A program made the translations under genes and the position numbers. Positions 11,001-18,868 of a DNA stretch of 63,754 nucleotides are shown here, piece after piece (the first letter of the stretch is position 1; each line of letters starts with the position of its first letter). The notes beneath the pieces were generated by a model. That model was not told the origin of the DNA, made no database searches, and saw nothing but the letters and a program-made list of their open reading frames with translations. The DNA is from Syntrophorhabdales bacterium (GTDB lineage: Bacteria; Desulfobacterota; Syntrophorhabdia; Syntrophorhabdales; WCHB1-27), in contig DATKNH010000109.1 in the NCBI GenBank assembly GCA_035541455.1, positions 1-63,754 on the forward strand, in the 5' to 3' direction.

Positions 11001-12183
11001 TCGCAGAAGATTTCTCTGGATCGAGTTCGATTCTCCGGTGAATGACCCGAAAGATACGTACTTTGCGAGGGTGCTCGCTTATGCGCCGGATCAACTGCTC
11101 AGCAATAATGATCCTTCCCTGCTTGTGGTGCCTGACGAGCCCGCGCTGCCCGTCGATCCTGAATATATCCGGGTGATCACACCCGGTCAGTCGAATGACG
11201 ACGCAGGGCTTGATGCGATGCAGCCAATGGAGAAGGCCACTGATTCAGATACCTATTACCTGCTGCCCCTTCCGCCGGGCCTCAATGCAGAATCGCCGGA
11301 GATGTTTGGCTTCTTCACGTACGAGGTGCGAGTGGGGCACTATCAGTACGCGGATACGAGTGGCGGCCACACCGACGGGGAAAGCGTGTGGACAACCGCG
11401 CAGGGGCGCTTTGGAAGGCCGCTCCGGGCAACGGGCATCCAGCATCCTGCGCCGACGCTCACCTGCACGGTGAACCGTGATGAAGAGAAAGTATACGTAA
11501 CCGCGCCCTATGCAGTTGCGGTGCAGAACGGGAAGAGCGTCACGGCTGACCCGCCAAGGACCCAGCTCTGGGCTCTTCTCTATGCGCAGGTAAAGCAGGC
11601 GGACAACAAGGATTTCCGCAATATTCTTTTGGATGACAAGCTGCTGCACGCGAATCTACGGGTGGAGTATCAGGCGAATGTGAACTGGAATTTCACGCAC
11701 AGTGATGTGCAGCTTGCCGAGCTGAAGCGCGTCGTGATCCAGGGCTGGAAAACGGAAACAGATATCGGCCGGCTCGCGCATCTTTACAAGCTGGCGAGCC
11801 CTGCCGGCATCAACGTGGATGCGACAAAGTACGGCACAGCGATCTGGACCAACATTGACGTCAGCGATCTCCTGGCCTTATACGGCTTACCCGCCGACTC
11901 TTCATTGAGCGTGCTGGTCGTAGAGATATTGCCGCACATCACGAATATCTATGAACACGTGAGCGGGCTTGATCGCCAGGACATAAGGAACAACCTGAGG
12001 AGCACGGTATCGAACGTGGAGTTTCCATCGGACGCGATGCTCCAGGAAGGCTTCGCAGCGCGCACTCTGGCCGCGCAATCGGTGAGCTTCTATGAGGACA
12101 GGCCGCTCAGCGATCAACTGGGCCAGTATCGCATCCTGCGAACGTCTCCACTTGCCGAAGTACCGTTCGTCTGCGTGACATAA
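8044..12183 (+). CDS. Very large protein (1379 aa) of unknown function
   Basis: One open frame of 1379 codons; ATG at 8044 follows a good CAAGGAGC ribosome site. The start MEPNRRFAILTFPQFFDG has no signal peptide. The protein is rich in Pro, Asp and beta-type sequence throughout, with repeated stretches of moderately hydrophobic strands; I see no ATPase, protease or glycosidase motif. Local features include a proline-rich linker around residue 365 (REQPVPPAPADP). It follows the 1780-aa gene in the same direction and is the last gene before a convergent hairpin. The pair lacks recognisable secretion signals, so they may form an intracellular assembly, or leave the cell by lysis or a dedicated system. 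Function unknown. Confidence 0.85.
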   Translation: MEPNRRFAILTFPQFFDGSVLNVNIVFLPRNQNPVTAAITAAAPMPDAPAFADAKLSFVAKIITGLSGLPGTVPSLPPVALSTAQPAQARPIFQALADQFQISNLGVQNTNLNINAFPGKAPDPVDQDHSVKKYLPLSYRQSFNFVAPRTRNALIDDTYHCAVRGAGPSPGFTQSPEAISWGQVFAHIMRQPLLAESVGMIYHAQLAIDASYFPKGGWLYIDLADSSDYRAQQKVDDTFIRKYAARIPALTIGVERSVFAAVLFPVLPVPAPGNYDQLFIEAGEYDDGFAKIVHGFQPVSDNLLLEESDGFHPTKEIGIRLGWDDEQILIWYMRQLMEDPSVGPNQRIDAPIGASGYRIDVREQPVPPAPADPWQSLNEVSSKAPLVVADPVTNNVVTLGDFTDKEINYQVYPIQLDGDTTKNYWLPMYFANWNGKSMVLPDGDAAAIYQNQDVKPDPSTNVKGGPANNLNKLYTAAPITTPLQYGNIYQFRVRMGDMSGGGPASDKDPAYQSVSQIATVHFKRFVAPTTIQIDNLPVNTDQQYYSGGSLAIKRPLLGYPAVVFTGKYVDPVSLLKQASIDMAGKEAFGIPDPDVGSVEITVELQTLKMDNLMSVSGKEAYIKFYTTTRKFPNLSPTFDDQLIISLDYRDCHVLNFGDPTDLGDLGVTQAQIDAMDGLPLPTARTIRLTIRALCDERAGYYGLEEPDPDFNTRYGRTIEFQLYKESTDERALFLNTGAAAQTQGIYLQPDPPAVFNGNLASILFGNEVAKPPDMIQRLAQQLGVENNGLTLVGKKGTRVQFGCSQRVRHTLSPDNSSITFASKGDLANHWLSCITLELDRDWTWDALEDYSLVIQRKKRFRDDPVSDTEILEVGAVEIKRTASLNALQAADRSSTFIIFIDAVEPKSTLMQPAPHGHDPRFPDLIELEYTIQVQFKQNHGSENDGDLVLPLELPITLPPSQVPKIVSAGIALSPYTRNRKYSTTQPRRRFLWIEFDSPVNDPKDTYFARVLAYAPDQLLSNNDPSLLVVPDEPALPVDPEYIRVITPGQSNDDAGLDAMQPMEKATDSDTYYLLPLPPGLNAESPEMFGFFTYEVRVGHYQYADTSGGHTDGESVWTTAQGRFGRPLRATGIQHPAPTLTCTVNRDEEKVYVTAPYAVAVQNGKSVTADPPRTQLWALLYAQVKQADNKDFRNILLDDKLLHANLRVEYQANVNWNFTHSDVQLAELKRVVIQGWKTETDIGRLAHLYKLASPAGINVDATKYGTAIWTNIDVSDLLALYGLPADSSLSVLVVEILPHITNIYEHVSGLDRQDIRNNLRSTVSNVEFPSDAMLQEGFAARTLAAQSVSFYEDRPLSDQLGQYRILRTSPLAEVPFVCVT

Positions 12184-12211
12184 AAAGGGCAGGTCCAATC
12201 CCCTGCAACTC

Positions 12212-12255
12212 CGGGTCGTGAGGCGGTGGCGCTATCCACCGACGATCACGACCCG
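12212..12255. terminator. Long hairpin between convergent genes (likely bidirectional terminator)
   Basis: Arms CGGGTCGTGA (12212-12221) and TCACGACCCG (12246-12255) are perfectly complementary over 10 bp, and an inner stem GGTGG/CCACC (12225-12229 with 12236-12240) extends the fold. The hairpin lies between the end of the 1379-aa gene and the end of the convergent 1045-aa gene. Only three T follow on the plus strand, so termination efficiency is uncertain, but position and symmetry fit a shared terminator. Confidence 0.65.
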
Positions 12256-12267
12256 TTTGCACCGCTT

Positions 12268-15200
12268 TCAGCACCGGACAGCTATTCTGCAGATCCTTTC
12301 GAGATTTCCCTCTTCAACCCACACCACGACCGTCAGCCGTTCTTTGCAGGCGCGCAACACAAGTTCGCCGATGCCTCTCTCTCGGCTCCTGAAAACATGC
12401 TCTTTACAGCATGAAGAGAGAACAAAACCTTCGAAGTCACCAAAGCAGTCGTAGAGCACTTCGCAGACTTTGCCGGTCAGTTCGCGCTTCTCCTCACGCA
12501 CGCCTTTGACCGGAACCCCTTGCAGCGAAGGCTGGATCTCTTCAGAATTCCCGCCCAGTCCGTCGACTCGCGCGCTGATGTAAGAGATGTACCGTTTCAG
12601 CACTGGATACCATCTGCTTGTCGGGGAAATGGCCTGAAGCCTCCACTTCAGAATCGCGAGAGTAGTCTCCTCAGGGTACAGCATGACCTCTTTCGTGGTC
12701 ACCGGTATCTTCACCTGGAAGGTCCCAACGACATATCTCCAGTTTCTCATCCACTTTCGATTGGATGCGGCCGCCTCTTTGAGCACGTTGACGACCTGGA
12801 CCTCTCTGCCCGTCTGCCTCGTGGTAATGCGCCTGATCAGGATATTGTACTCCTGCCCCTTCTTCACCGTGGGAGGAAGATCGACGGTCAGCAGCCCTGC
12901 AAAATTCTGCCCGGAACCGGCTGGAATCGGAACATAGGTCACCCCCTTGGTGACTTTGCACTCAACGGTATTGTGGTCAGGCGCCGAGAGCAGATGCGTG
13001 TTATATAACTGCGACGCAAGCTTCAGGACCTGAGTTGTGTCCACTTGCGGCCAGTAGATACGCGCCGTGCTGCCAACGGGCGTACTCCCCCAATCAATCA
13101 TCAGCTCGTCCGGGTAGTTGAGCAGAGCCCCGGCACTCTTCGAAACAGGAAGGCTCGGACGCGTGTCGAACGTTTGAGGTATACGATGCGTTGCTTCAAC
13201 GCCGGGATTTGCGGAATACGTGATCTGAAGGTTGCGCTGGGCCAGTTTGTCGCTGTTTTCCGGACTCATGGTCACGCCGTTGGCATTGATGATCGGTGCG
13301 TCATCGTACGCGATCTGGGCCACAACGCAATGGTGCGTGCCGTTCAGCAACGCGGGTACCGGTGAACCATTGACGATGTCGCCCGAGTCGAATACGTTCA
13401 GAAAGCAGCCGAAATAGGCCCACGCGCCGTCGCCCGATGTTATTTGGATGGTCCGGTTGTTGATACCGCTCGATCCGTACTCAGGATTATTCGGATCGGT
13501 TAAATCCGGGCCGTTCCCTGTCGCGAAAAAGGGGATCGTATGGCCGTCGGTCGCGGGCAAGGGCGAGGCGGGCAGGTTCCGTGAATCGAGGTTGCTCAGA
13601 TACGTGGAGCCAGGCTGATAATCGGTATCTGCCGATTGTGTGCTCCATAACCGGAAAAAGACTTTCACGTTCTCGGCTTTCGAACCTGACGTGCCGCGCA
13701 GCCGCACTCTTGCAATGGCGAAGTTGTAATTGTTGGCCAGGACCGGTGGGAAGAATGATTTCCATCGCAAGGGCGTTACCGATGAATCACCGGTCAGAGC
13801 GCCCGATTGGCCGGGAAGGACAGAATTGAAAGGATCGGCACCGGAAGGATTGGCGTACGTCGTATTGAGGTAGCTCAAGAGATTCTGGGCATAATCGTAC
13901 GCCCCGGCGATGCTGTCCGTAGCGAACGTCGGGCCTCCGGCCACCGGTATACTATTTACCGCAGGGGCCGCGGAGAAGACGCGCAGATCCTGGCTCAGAT
14001 AGAAAACGTTCTCCTGCGTGGGATCGACATTCGTGAAATAGGGATCCGCACCGGCAACGAGTTCGAAGAGCGTTGCCGCGGCCGTCGCGCTGCCGCCAAT
14101 GGTCATCGAGGCGTCCAGCACTTCCTGTGCAGGAGGATCGCCTGAGTTGGGAAAGGAAGCGAGAGCTGCGCTCGTGAACTGAATGTCAAACGGGAAGCGG
14201 ATTCTCTGGGGCGTGTAGAGATCGCCGGGAAGCTCATAGTCAGGGCCCGAAGCGTTCGGGCTTATGGTAACCCCGCTCAACGTGTTGAAGTGTCCCGCGA
14301 GCAGCGGTGTGAGCGGGCTTGGCTGATCAATAGACAGCTGATCGACCGTGAACCCTTCCAGGACGACCCAGAATGCATTGAAGAATTTGCCTCCGCCTGT
14401 CGCGATCACGTCATTCACTTCATCCTTGCCGAAAGTGCTCTTGTCGTTGACGAAGTACATGTCCTGCGTGATGTTCCTGTAGCAGAGATAGACGTCTCCG
14501 CCGGGCGAATCATCGCTGACAATGACACAATGCTGGCCGTTGTCTGTGACCGAGTCGTCGGCAATCCAACTCAGAGCGGCATCTGTGTCGATGACGGTGG
14601 GTGTCGTCTGCGTACGTAGCTTTATCTCGATGTCGTAAAAGGGTGTCAACGCAGTATCGGGATAGTCGGTAAATGCTTTGAAGCCGTAACACTCCAGCGT
14701 CACATTGGCCCAGTGGAGTTCGTCGATGTTGTTAACAGTCAGGTCTGCAGTCGGGTGTCCGCTGAAGGAAGAAAGATAACTGAATTGAGTGCCCGTCTGG
14801 CCGGTGAGTGTCATGATACCCTGTATAACATCGCCGGGGTTGACCTGGACAAGGTTGCCGTGGAGCGCGGTCCCGCCCTGGCCGTCGACATACCAGTTGG
14901 TGATGGACCAGTACTTTCCACCGCCGGCCGGAGAAGATCCCCATTGGAGAACAGGTTGCAGAATGAAAGGCCCGCCGCTGTTCTGCTGGATGCCGTTGAA
15001 GAGATATACGAGCTGACCGTTGTCGGTTCCCGGAGCAGGCGGAACGATCCAGCTCGCGCTGAAGTAACTGATCGGATTTCCCGATGTGTTCGTCCACTCC
15101 GTGTTGATAATCCATCCATCGGTGATAGGCGCAGGAGCCGGGATTCCTCTTCTCCTCTCTGCGGGTTTGACCCGAAGCGCGCGTTTGCCCGCTTTTTCCG

Positions 15201-15405
15201 CACGTGCCCTGGGGACCTCCCCGAGATCCTTTATTATCCTGCCCGTCGCCGAATGAACGATCTTGAGTCTGCCCCCTTCTGCGCTGACATGGTGGTCCGG
15301 TTCCACGTGATGGACCTTCGATCTCGGTCTCCAACCTCCCGGAGTCAGAACCAGTTCATCCTTCTCGTTCTTACCCGGGACTGTTTTCTGCGCTATCTTC
15401 TCCAT
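12268..15405 (-). CDS. Large multidomain protein (1045 aa) with N-terminal TPGG/HHVEP domain and beta-sandwich domains
   Basis: Start ATG at 15405 has an AAAGGAGATCC ribosome site; the frame is open for 59 more codons upstream, which I reject. Residues about 14-66 are nearly the same as the neighbouring 90-aa protein: a TPGG motif, SKVHHVEP, GGRLKIV, ATGRI, KDLGEVP. A basic linker leads into a beta-rich domain (about 90-310) with SYFSASWIVPP, LQPVLQWG and ITNWYVDG, which recalls secreted concanavalin-like or G1-peptidase-like sandwiches; I cannot identify catalytic residues. A long middle part contains a block with GTHHCVVAQIAYDDAP. The last ~150 residues (RWYPVLKRYISYISARVDG, YDCFGDFEGF) match a C-terminal module I associate with other bacterial proteins of this kind, supporting the reading frame to the stop. 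Function unknown; fourth gene of the minus-strand series starting with the B12 radical SAM enzyme. Confidence 0.82.
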   Translation of the reverse strand: MEKIAQKTVPGKNEKDELVLTPGGWRPRSKVHHVEPDHHVSAEGGRLKIVHSATGRIIKDLGEVPRARAEKAGKRALRVKPAERRRGIPAPAPITDGWIINTEWTNTSGNPISYFSASWIVPPAPGTDNGQLVYLFNGIQQNSGGPFILQPVLQWGSSPAGGGKYWSITNWYVDGQGGTALHGNLVQVNPGDVIQGIMTLTGQTGTQFSYLSSFSGHPTADLTVNNIDELHWANVTLECYGFKAFTDYPDTALTPFYDIEIKLRTQTTPTVIDTDAALSWIADDSVTDNGQHCVIVSDDSPGGDVYLCYRNITQDMYFVNDKSTFGKDEVNDVIATGGGKFFNAFWVVLEGFTVDQLSIDQPSPLTPLLAGHFNTLSGVTISPNASGPDYELPGDLYTPQRIRFPFDIQFTSAALASFPNSGDPPAQEVLDASMTIGGSATAAATLFELVAGADPYFTNVDPTQENVFYLSQDLRVFSAAPAVNSIPVAGGPTFATDSIAGAYDYAQNLLSYLNTTYANPSGADPFNSVLPGQSGALTGDSSVTPLRWKSFFPPVLANNYNFAIARVRLRGTSGSKAENVKVFFRLWSTQSADTDYQPGSTYLSNLDSRNLPASPLPATDGHTIPFFATGNGPDLTDPNNPEYGSSGINNRTIQITSGDGAWAYFGCFLNVFDSGDIVNGSPVPALLNGTHHCVVAQIAYDDAPIINANGVTMSPENSDKLAQRNLQITYSANPGVEATHRIPQTFDTRPSLPVSKSAGALLNYPDELMIDWGSTPVGSTARIYWPQVDTTQVLKLASQLYNTHLLSAPDHNTVECKVTKGVTYVPIPAGSGQNFAGLLTVDLPPTVKKGQEYNILIRRITTRQTGREVQVVNVLKEAAASNRKWMRNWRYVVGTFQVKIPVTTKEVMLYPEETTLAILKWRLQAISPTSRWYPVLKRYISYISARVDGLGGNSEEIQPSLQGVPVKGVREEKRELTGKVCEVLYDCFGDFEGFVLSSCCKEHVFRSRERGIGELVLRACKERLTVVVWVEEGNLERICRIAVRC

Positions 15406-15521
15406 ACGGATCTCCTTTGGCCCAATCCGGGCCTCTCGCGTGCGCTTTCCGATTCTCTTTGTCTTTACTCTTTTCACATTTGCCGCTGATTTCCCTTTAC
15501 AGAGTGATCGCTCCTTCCCGT

Positions 15522-15794
15522 CTATTTCTTCTTGCCTCGTCGTGTAGTGGCGCTGGAAGAAGTTTTCCTCCGTGCAGCCCATTTTCCTTTTGGCACTTCA
15601 CCGAGATCCTTGACGATCCTTCCGGTTGCGTCGTCGACTATCTTCAGCCTTCCCCCTGCAGCATCGACGTGCTGGCCCGGCTCTACGTGATGTACTTTCG
15701 ACTTCAGCCTCGGGCCTCCCGGCGTAATTACTATTTCATCTTTTTCAGTCTGTTTCCCCTTTTCCCCGGATGCCACTTTTTTACTGAGGGACAA
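15522..15794 (-). CDS. Small basic protein with stand-alone TPGG/HHVEP domain
   Basis: 90 aa, apparently starting at TTG 15794 with AGGAGGTGAG upstream at a longish spacing; a GTG at codon 7 is the alternative. Residues 19-68 align with residues 16-66 of the 1045-aa protein encoded just downstream: DEIVITPGG, KSKVHHVEPGQHV, GGRLKIV, ATGRI, KDLGEVP. About two thirds of the positions are identical across this stretch. The C-terminus is a lysine/arginine/serine tail (ARRKTSSSATTRRGKKK). The same domain occurring alone and as the front of a large protein suggests a recognition, targeting or leader-like module, possibly read by the adjacent radical SAM enzyme; this is inference. The basic tail could also bind nucleic acid. 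Confidence 0.8.
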   Translation of the reverse strand: MSLSKKVASGEKGKQTEKDEIVITPGGPRLKSKVHHVEPGQHVDAAGGRLKIVDDATGRIVKDLGEVPKGKWAARRKTSSSATTRRGKKK

Positions 15795-15889
15795 ATTTCG
15801 CTCACCTCCTCATCGCGCTCGGGAAAGCTTCCGGGAGCCGGGACGACAATCACCCCGGCCCCTCTGCACGCGACTCGCGTTACGTATCG

Positions 15890-16708
15890 TTACATGCCAA
15901 GCTTCTTCAACACCGCTGCAAGTTCCTGCAGCAACTGGATCGACTCCTCCTTCTGGAGGATCTCGGCAAGCTGCCTGAAGTGGGCCGGTTCGCGGATGCC
16001 GGGAGAGAGGCTTGCGAGCGAACGCGTCTGCGCTATTTCTTCGAGCAGCTGCCTGAAGTGGGCCGGCTCTCTGACGCCCGGCAGGCGAAGACGTGCCTGC
16101 ATCCGGCTTGCGCCGATTCGATCCGCAAGCTTCAGTTCCGGATAGACTTCATCGATGGCAGAAATCAGCACCTCTTCTTCTTTCCCGAGAGCAATGCCCG
16201 CATCAAACCAGTGCGCAGGCTCCTGCACTTCCGGAGGAACGCGCGTGGTCAGCTGCTGAAGAATGTCAGACCTGATGCCCGCGCCCGGGAAATGCGCAGG
16301 TTCCATCCAGTGAAAGTGCGCAGGCTCCATGAAGTCAGTCTTGAGTTTGAGCTTCAATGCTTCAAACCAGAGAAGCTGCAGATTGTAATCGCCGGCTTTC
16401 ACTTTACCTGCGGACCTGCCTGCTATCTCCTTGAAGACGGGTGCAAATTCGCGTTCGAAGAGCGTGCCTTCCAGGTTCTTGGCTGAGAACGCCATTTTGG
16501 TTATCTTGCCTCCCGCGCCTATCTGCACCGTGATCGGAAGTGTGGTCGTCACCACAAAACCGATATGGCGCGAGGCGGTGTCGAAGGTCGCGTCGATCCG
16601 CTCCTGGAACGCCTCGCGAATAGCGCGGTAAATGTTGACGAGGTCATCGAACTGTTCAACGATAACCGGATGGGCCGGTTCAACCCAGTCTCTATTCTTG
16701 ATCGCCAT
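15890..16708 (-). CDS. Protein with six EPAH motifs, possible substrate of adjacent radical SAM enzyme
   Basis: 272 aa, ATG at 16708 preceded by AAAAAGGAGGATGCT. The tetrapeptide EPAH occurs six times, at residues about 10, 128, 136, 163, 214 and 240, usually followed by an aromatic residue (F, F, W, F, F; P in the first copy) and often preceded by R, M or V plus one residue. The two C-terminal copies share REPAHFRQL. The codons differ between copies (Glu GAA/GAG, Pro CCG/CCT, Ala GCC/GCG, His CAC/CAT), so this is not fresh DNA duplication but conservation at peptide level. The region between copies 1 and 2 is an ordinary folded-looking domain; the C-terminus is helical and Leu/Glu-rich. No known family is recognised. 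The gene lies 80 bp after the B12 radical SAM gene. Confidence 0.85.
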   Translation of the reverse strand: MAIKNRDWVEPAHPVIVEQFDDLVNIYRAIREAFQERIDATFDTASRHIGFVVTTTLPITVQIGAGGKITKMAFSAKNLEGTLFEREFAPVFKEIAGRSAGKVKAGDYNLQLLWFEALKLKLKTDFMEPAHFHWMEPAHFPGAGIRSDILQQLTTRVPPEVQEPAHWFDAGIALGKEEEVLISAIDEVYPELKLADRIGASRMQARLRLPGVREPAHFRQLLEEIAQTRSLASLSPGIREPAHFRQLAEILQKEESIQLLQELAAVLKKLGM

Positions 16709-16788
16709 AGCATCCTCCTTTTTGTTTATGAGTGAGATGGGCCCGGAAAAGACCGTCCCTGGATCCTTACCGGTGCGCCTTCTCCTTG

Positions 16789-18534
16789 CTACCTGTTGCT
16801 GTCCAATTGTCTTCGGAATTCCTCATAGGGGATGGGCCGCTTGAGCATCCCGAAAATGCTGTGATGGCCGGCGGACGCCCCATCTACCCAACTCTGTACC
16901 CCTTCGTACGGCACAAGCGCGCTTTCGAAAAGCGATACGGCCGATGCATCCTTCCAGGAGACAGTCTCTTTTTCTCCTGTCTCGCGTTCCGCGTACGCGT
17001 GCCGCAGACGCTGCAGGATCCACTCGCCTCTCGAACGAAGTTCCGCACTCCCCTGATCCACTCGCTGTCGCATGCTCGCCATGGCCCCTCTGATCGCTTT
17101 CTCGTCTCCGGGTTGAATGGCGGTGACGATATCATAAATACGGCAGAGGCAACGATAGGTATCGATGTTGGTCTCTTTGATGAAGGAGCGAACTTCACCG
17201 CGCAATTCCTGGCTCAGGATCTCGGGATAGAAGCGTCTGAGCAGCTGAAATGAGAAGTCGACTTCCATATTGAAGTAGTGGAGACCGAAGTCGCTGAAGT
17301 TCCTGTTGAAGAAGGCATAGTTCGCTATCCTGTGAAAAGTCTCGACTTTCGGATCCCTCAGGCGGTAATCGAAGCCGAAGTAATCTCCCACGAGGATGCC
17401 ATAGTCGCGGAGCTTTCTTTCCAGACCTGTAAACGCGTACGCTTCAGCCCTGCAGAAGTTGAACGGGTTATCCATATGGCGTTCCATGAAGCGCAGATTG
17501 ATCAGAATGTCGTCGAGCGTTGTATCAGGCTCAAACATCAGCAGATTGTAGGCGATGTGGACATCGAAATCATTGAGGATGGTGAGAGCGTTCTCGATTT
17601 GCTCACGCGTGCACTTGCGATTGAGATTCGCGAGCGCCCGCTCCGAAGCGTTCTCGACGCCGAGAAAGACGCGAAAAACACCAAGCTCGTCCAGAACGGA
17701 AAGGGCTGCCCGGTTTATGCTGTCGGGCCGCGCCTTGACAGCGATTGCAATATCTTTCACGCCGGCTGCAAAGAGTTGATCACGCAACTCGGTAAAACGT
17801 GCAAGGGCCTGATCAGGCTTCGGGAGAAAGAAATTATCGTCCTGGAAATTGTAGATGCGCACACCATGCTTGAAATAGAGCTCTTTCATTTCTGCCACAA
17901 TGTTCTCGATGCTGCGGACACGAAACTTGTGTCCGCCACCGCTGCGGTACCAGGCATCGATGCTGCAGAACGCGCAGCTGCGCCAACAGCCGCGGCTCGA
18001 TAGAATACTTGCGATGGGTTTTCCGAAATACGAGTGAAAGGCGCTGCGATACGGGAAAGGGAGCAGATCGAGGTTGGCAGGATTTCCAGGCGACGGGTTC
18101 ACGCGGGGCGAACCGTTCGGAGGCCTGTAGCAGAAGCCGGCCACCTTGGAAGGATCATCCAGGTGCTGCGCCAGTTCACAGATCAGATATTCTCCTTCGC
18201 CGAGTGCGACCGAATCAAATGCGGGGAAGTCAGTCAGAAGCTGCGTACAGTTGAGCGCGGCGAAGTGACCTCCGGCAGTGATGTGACCCTTGAATCCGCC
18301 CGCACGGAGCGCATCCGCAAGACGACAGAATTCTTTGGCCCGTCCCGTGAAGACCATTGAGAGCCCCGCAATATCAGGTGCCAGCCTGGCCACCTGACTG
18401 ACCACATTGGGGATCTCGGCTTCTTCGTTGAAAGGAACGATAGTTGCGGTATGGCCCTTTTGCGCTAGGGCCGACACCATGTAGCGGAGCCCAAGATTCT
18501 CCTCCAGTTCGGCACCAATCAATACAACGTGCAT
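16789..18534 (-). CDS. B12-binding domain radical SAM protein
   Basis: 581 aa, ATG at 18534 with AGGGGGG ribosome site. Residues 1-120 form a cobalamin-binding-type Rossmann domain (start MHVVLIGAELEENLGLRYM, then AGGHFAALN and LGEGEYL), typical of class B radical SAM enzymes. The radical SAM core follows with CWRSCAFC (Cys 183, 187, 190) for the [4Fe-4S] cluster; the C-terminal ~180 residues are helical. Such enzymes catalyse difficult methylations or rearrangements on unactivated carbons, in antibiotics, lipids, cofactors or peptides. As first gene of the series with the EPAH-repeat and TPGG-domain proteins, a peptide or protein substrate is plausible. I see no separate RiPP-recognition domain and no transporter or peptidase directly beside it. 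Confidence 0.92.
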   Translation of the reverse strand: MHVVLIGAELEENLGLRYMVSALAQKGHTATIVPFNEEAEIPNVVSQVARLAPDIAGLSMVFTGRAKEFCRLADALRAGGFKGHITAGGHFAALNCTQLLTDFPAFDSVALGEGEYLICELAQHLDDPSKVAGFCYRPPNGSPRVNPSPGNPANLDLLPFPYRSAFHSYFGKPIASILSSRGCWRSCAFCSIDAWYRSGGGHKFRVRSIENIVAEMKELYFKHGVRIYNFQDDNFFLPKPDQALARFTELRDQLFAAGVKDIAIAVKARPDSINRAALSVLDELGVFRVFLGVENASERALANLNRKCTREQIENALTILNDFDVHIAYNLLMFEPDTTLDDILINLRFMERHMDNPFNFCRAEAYAFTGLERKLRDYGILVGDYFGFDYRLRDPKVETFHRIANYAFFNRNFSDFGLHYFNMEVDFSFQLLRRFYPEILSQELRGEVRSFIKETNIDTYRCLCRIYDIVTAIQPGDEKAIRGAMASMRQRVDQGSAELRSRGEWILQRLRHAYAERETGEKETVSWKDASAVSLFESALVPYEGVQSWVDGASAGHHSIFGMLKRPIPYEEFRRQLDSNR

Positions 18535-18868
18535 GCTACCCCCCTGTGTGGTAGAGCCGTATATTACCGACTCCGAGTAAAGTTAAAGATCAAGTCACCT
18601 AAACTCCACACCCCGCAGTGTTGCTGTTCCTCACTGGCATGTCCGTATACACCAAAGCATTAATACCTATTTACTAAAATTAATCTCGCATAGTGCACTC
18701 GTCAAGGTCGGCCATGTTTTATTCTCGAAAGCGGACGCCACTCTCCCGGCCGACCCTCGTCCGGGAATTGATTTGGCAGAAGAGGCATAGGATGTTAAAC
18801 TGTTCGTGTTTCTCAGGAGTTTCTGGCGACGTTGCCTGGAACAACCATGATCCAAGGGAGAACAATAA
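18535..18868. other. Divergent intergenic region, 334 bp
   Basis: This spacer separates the minus-strand radical SAM gene from the plus-strand exported methyltransferase-like gene and must contain promoters for both. It is more AT-rich than its surroundings around 18560-18690. I find no tRNA, no convincing -35/-10 pair and no conserved small frame. A weak candidate promoter towards the plus strand is TTGATT near 18770 with TGTTAA near 18793. Confidence 0.5.

Noticed and set aside
12226-12414. Short plus-strand frame (62 codons) after the 1379-aa gene
   Set aside because: It is antisense to the C-terminal module of the 1045-aa protein, whose pattern (YDCFGDFEGF, SRERGIGELV) looks like a genuine conserved end; the plus frame has only a weak ribosome site.
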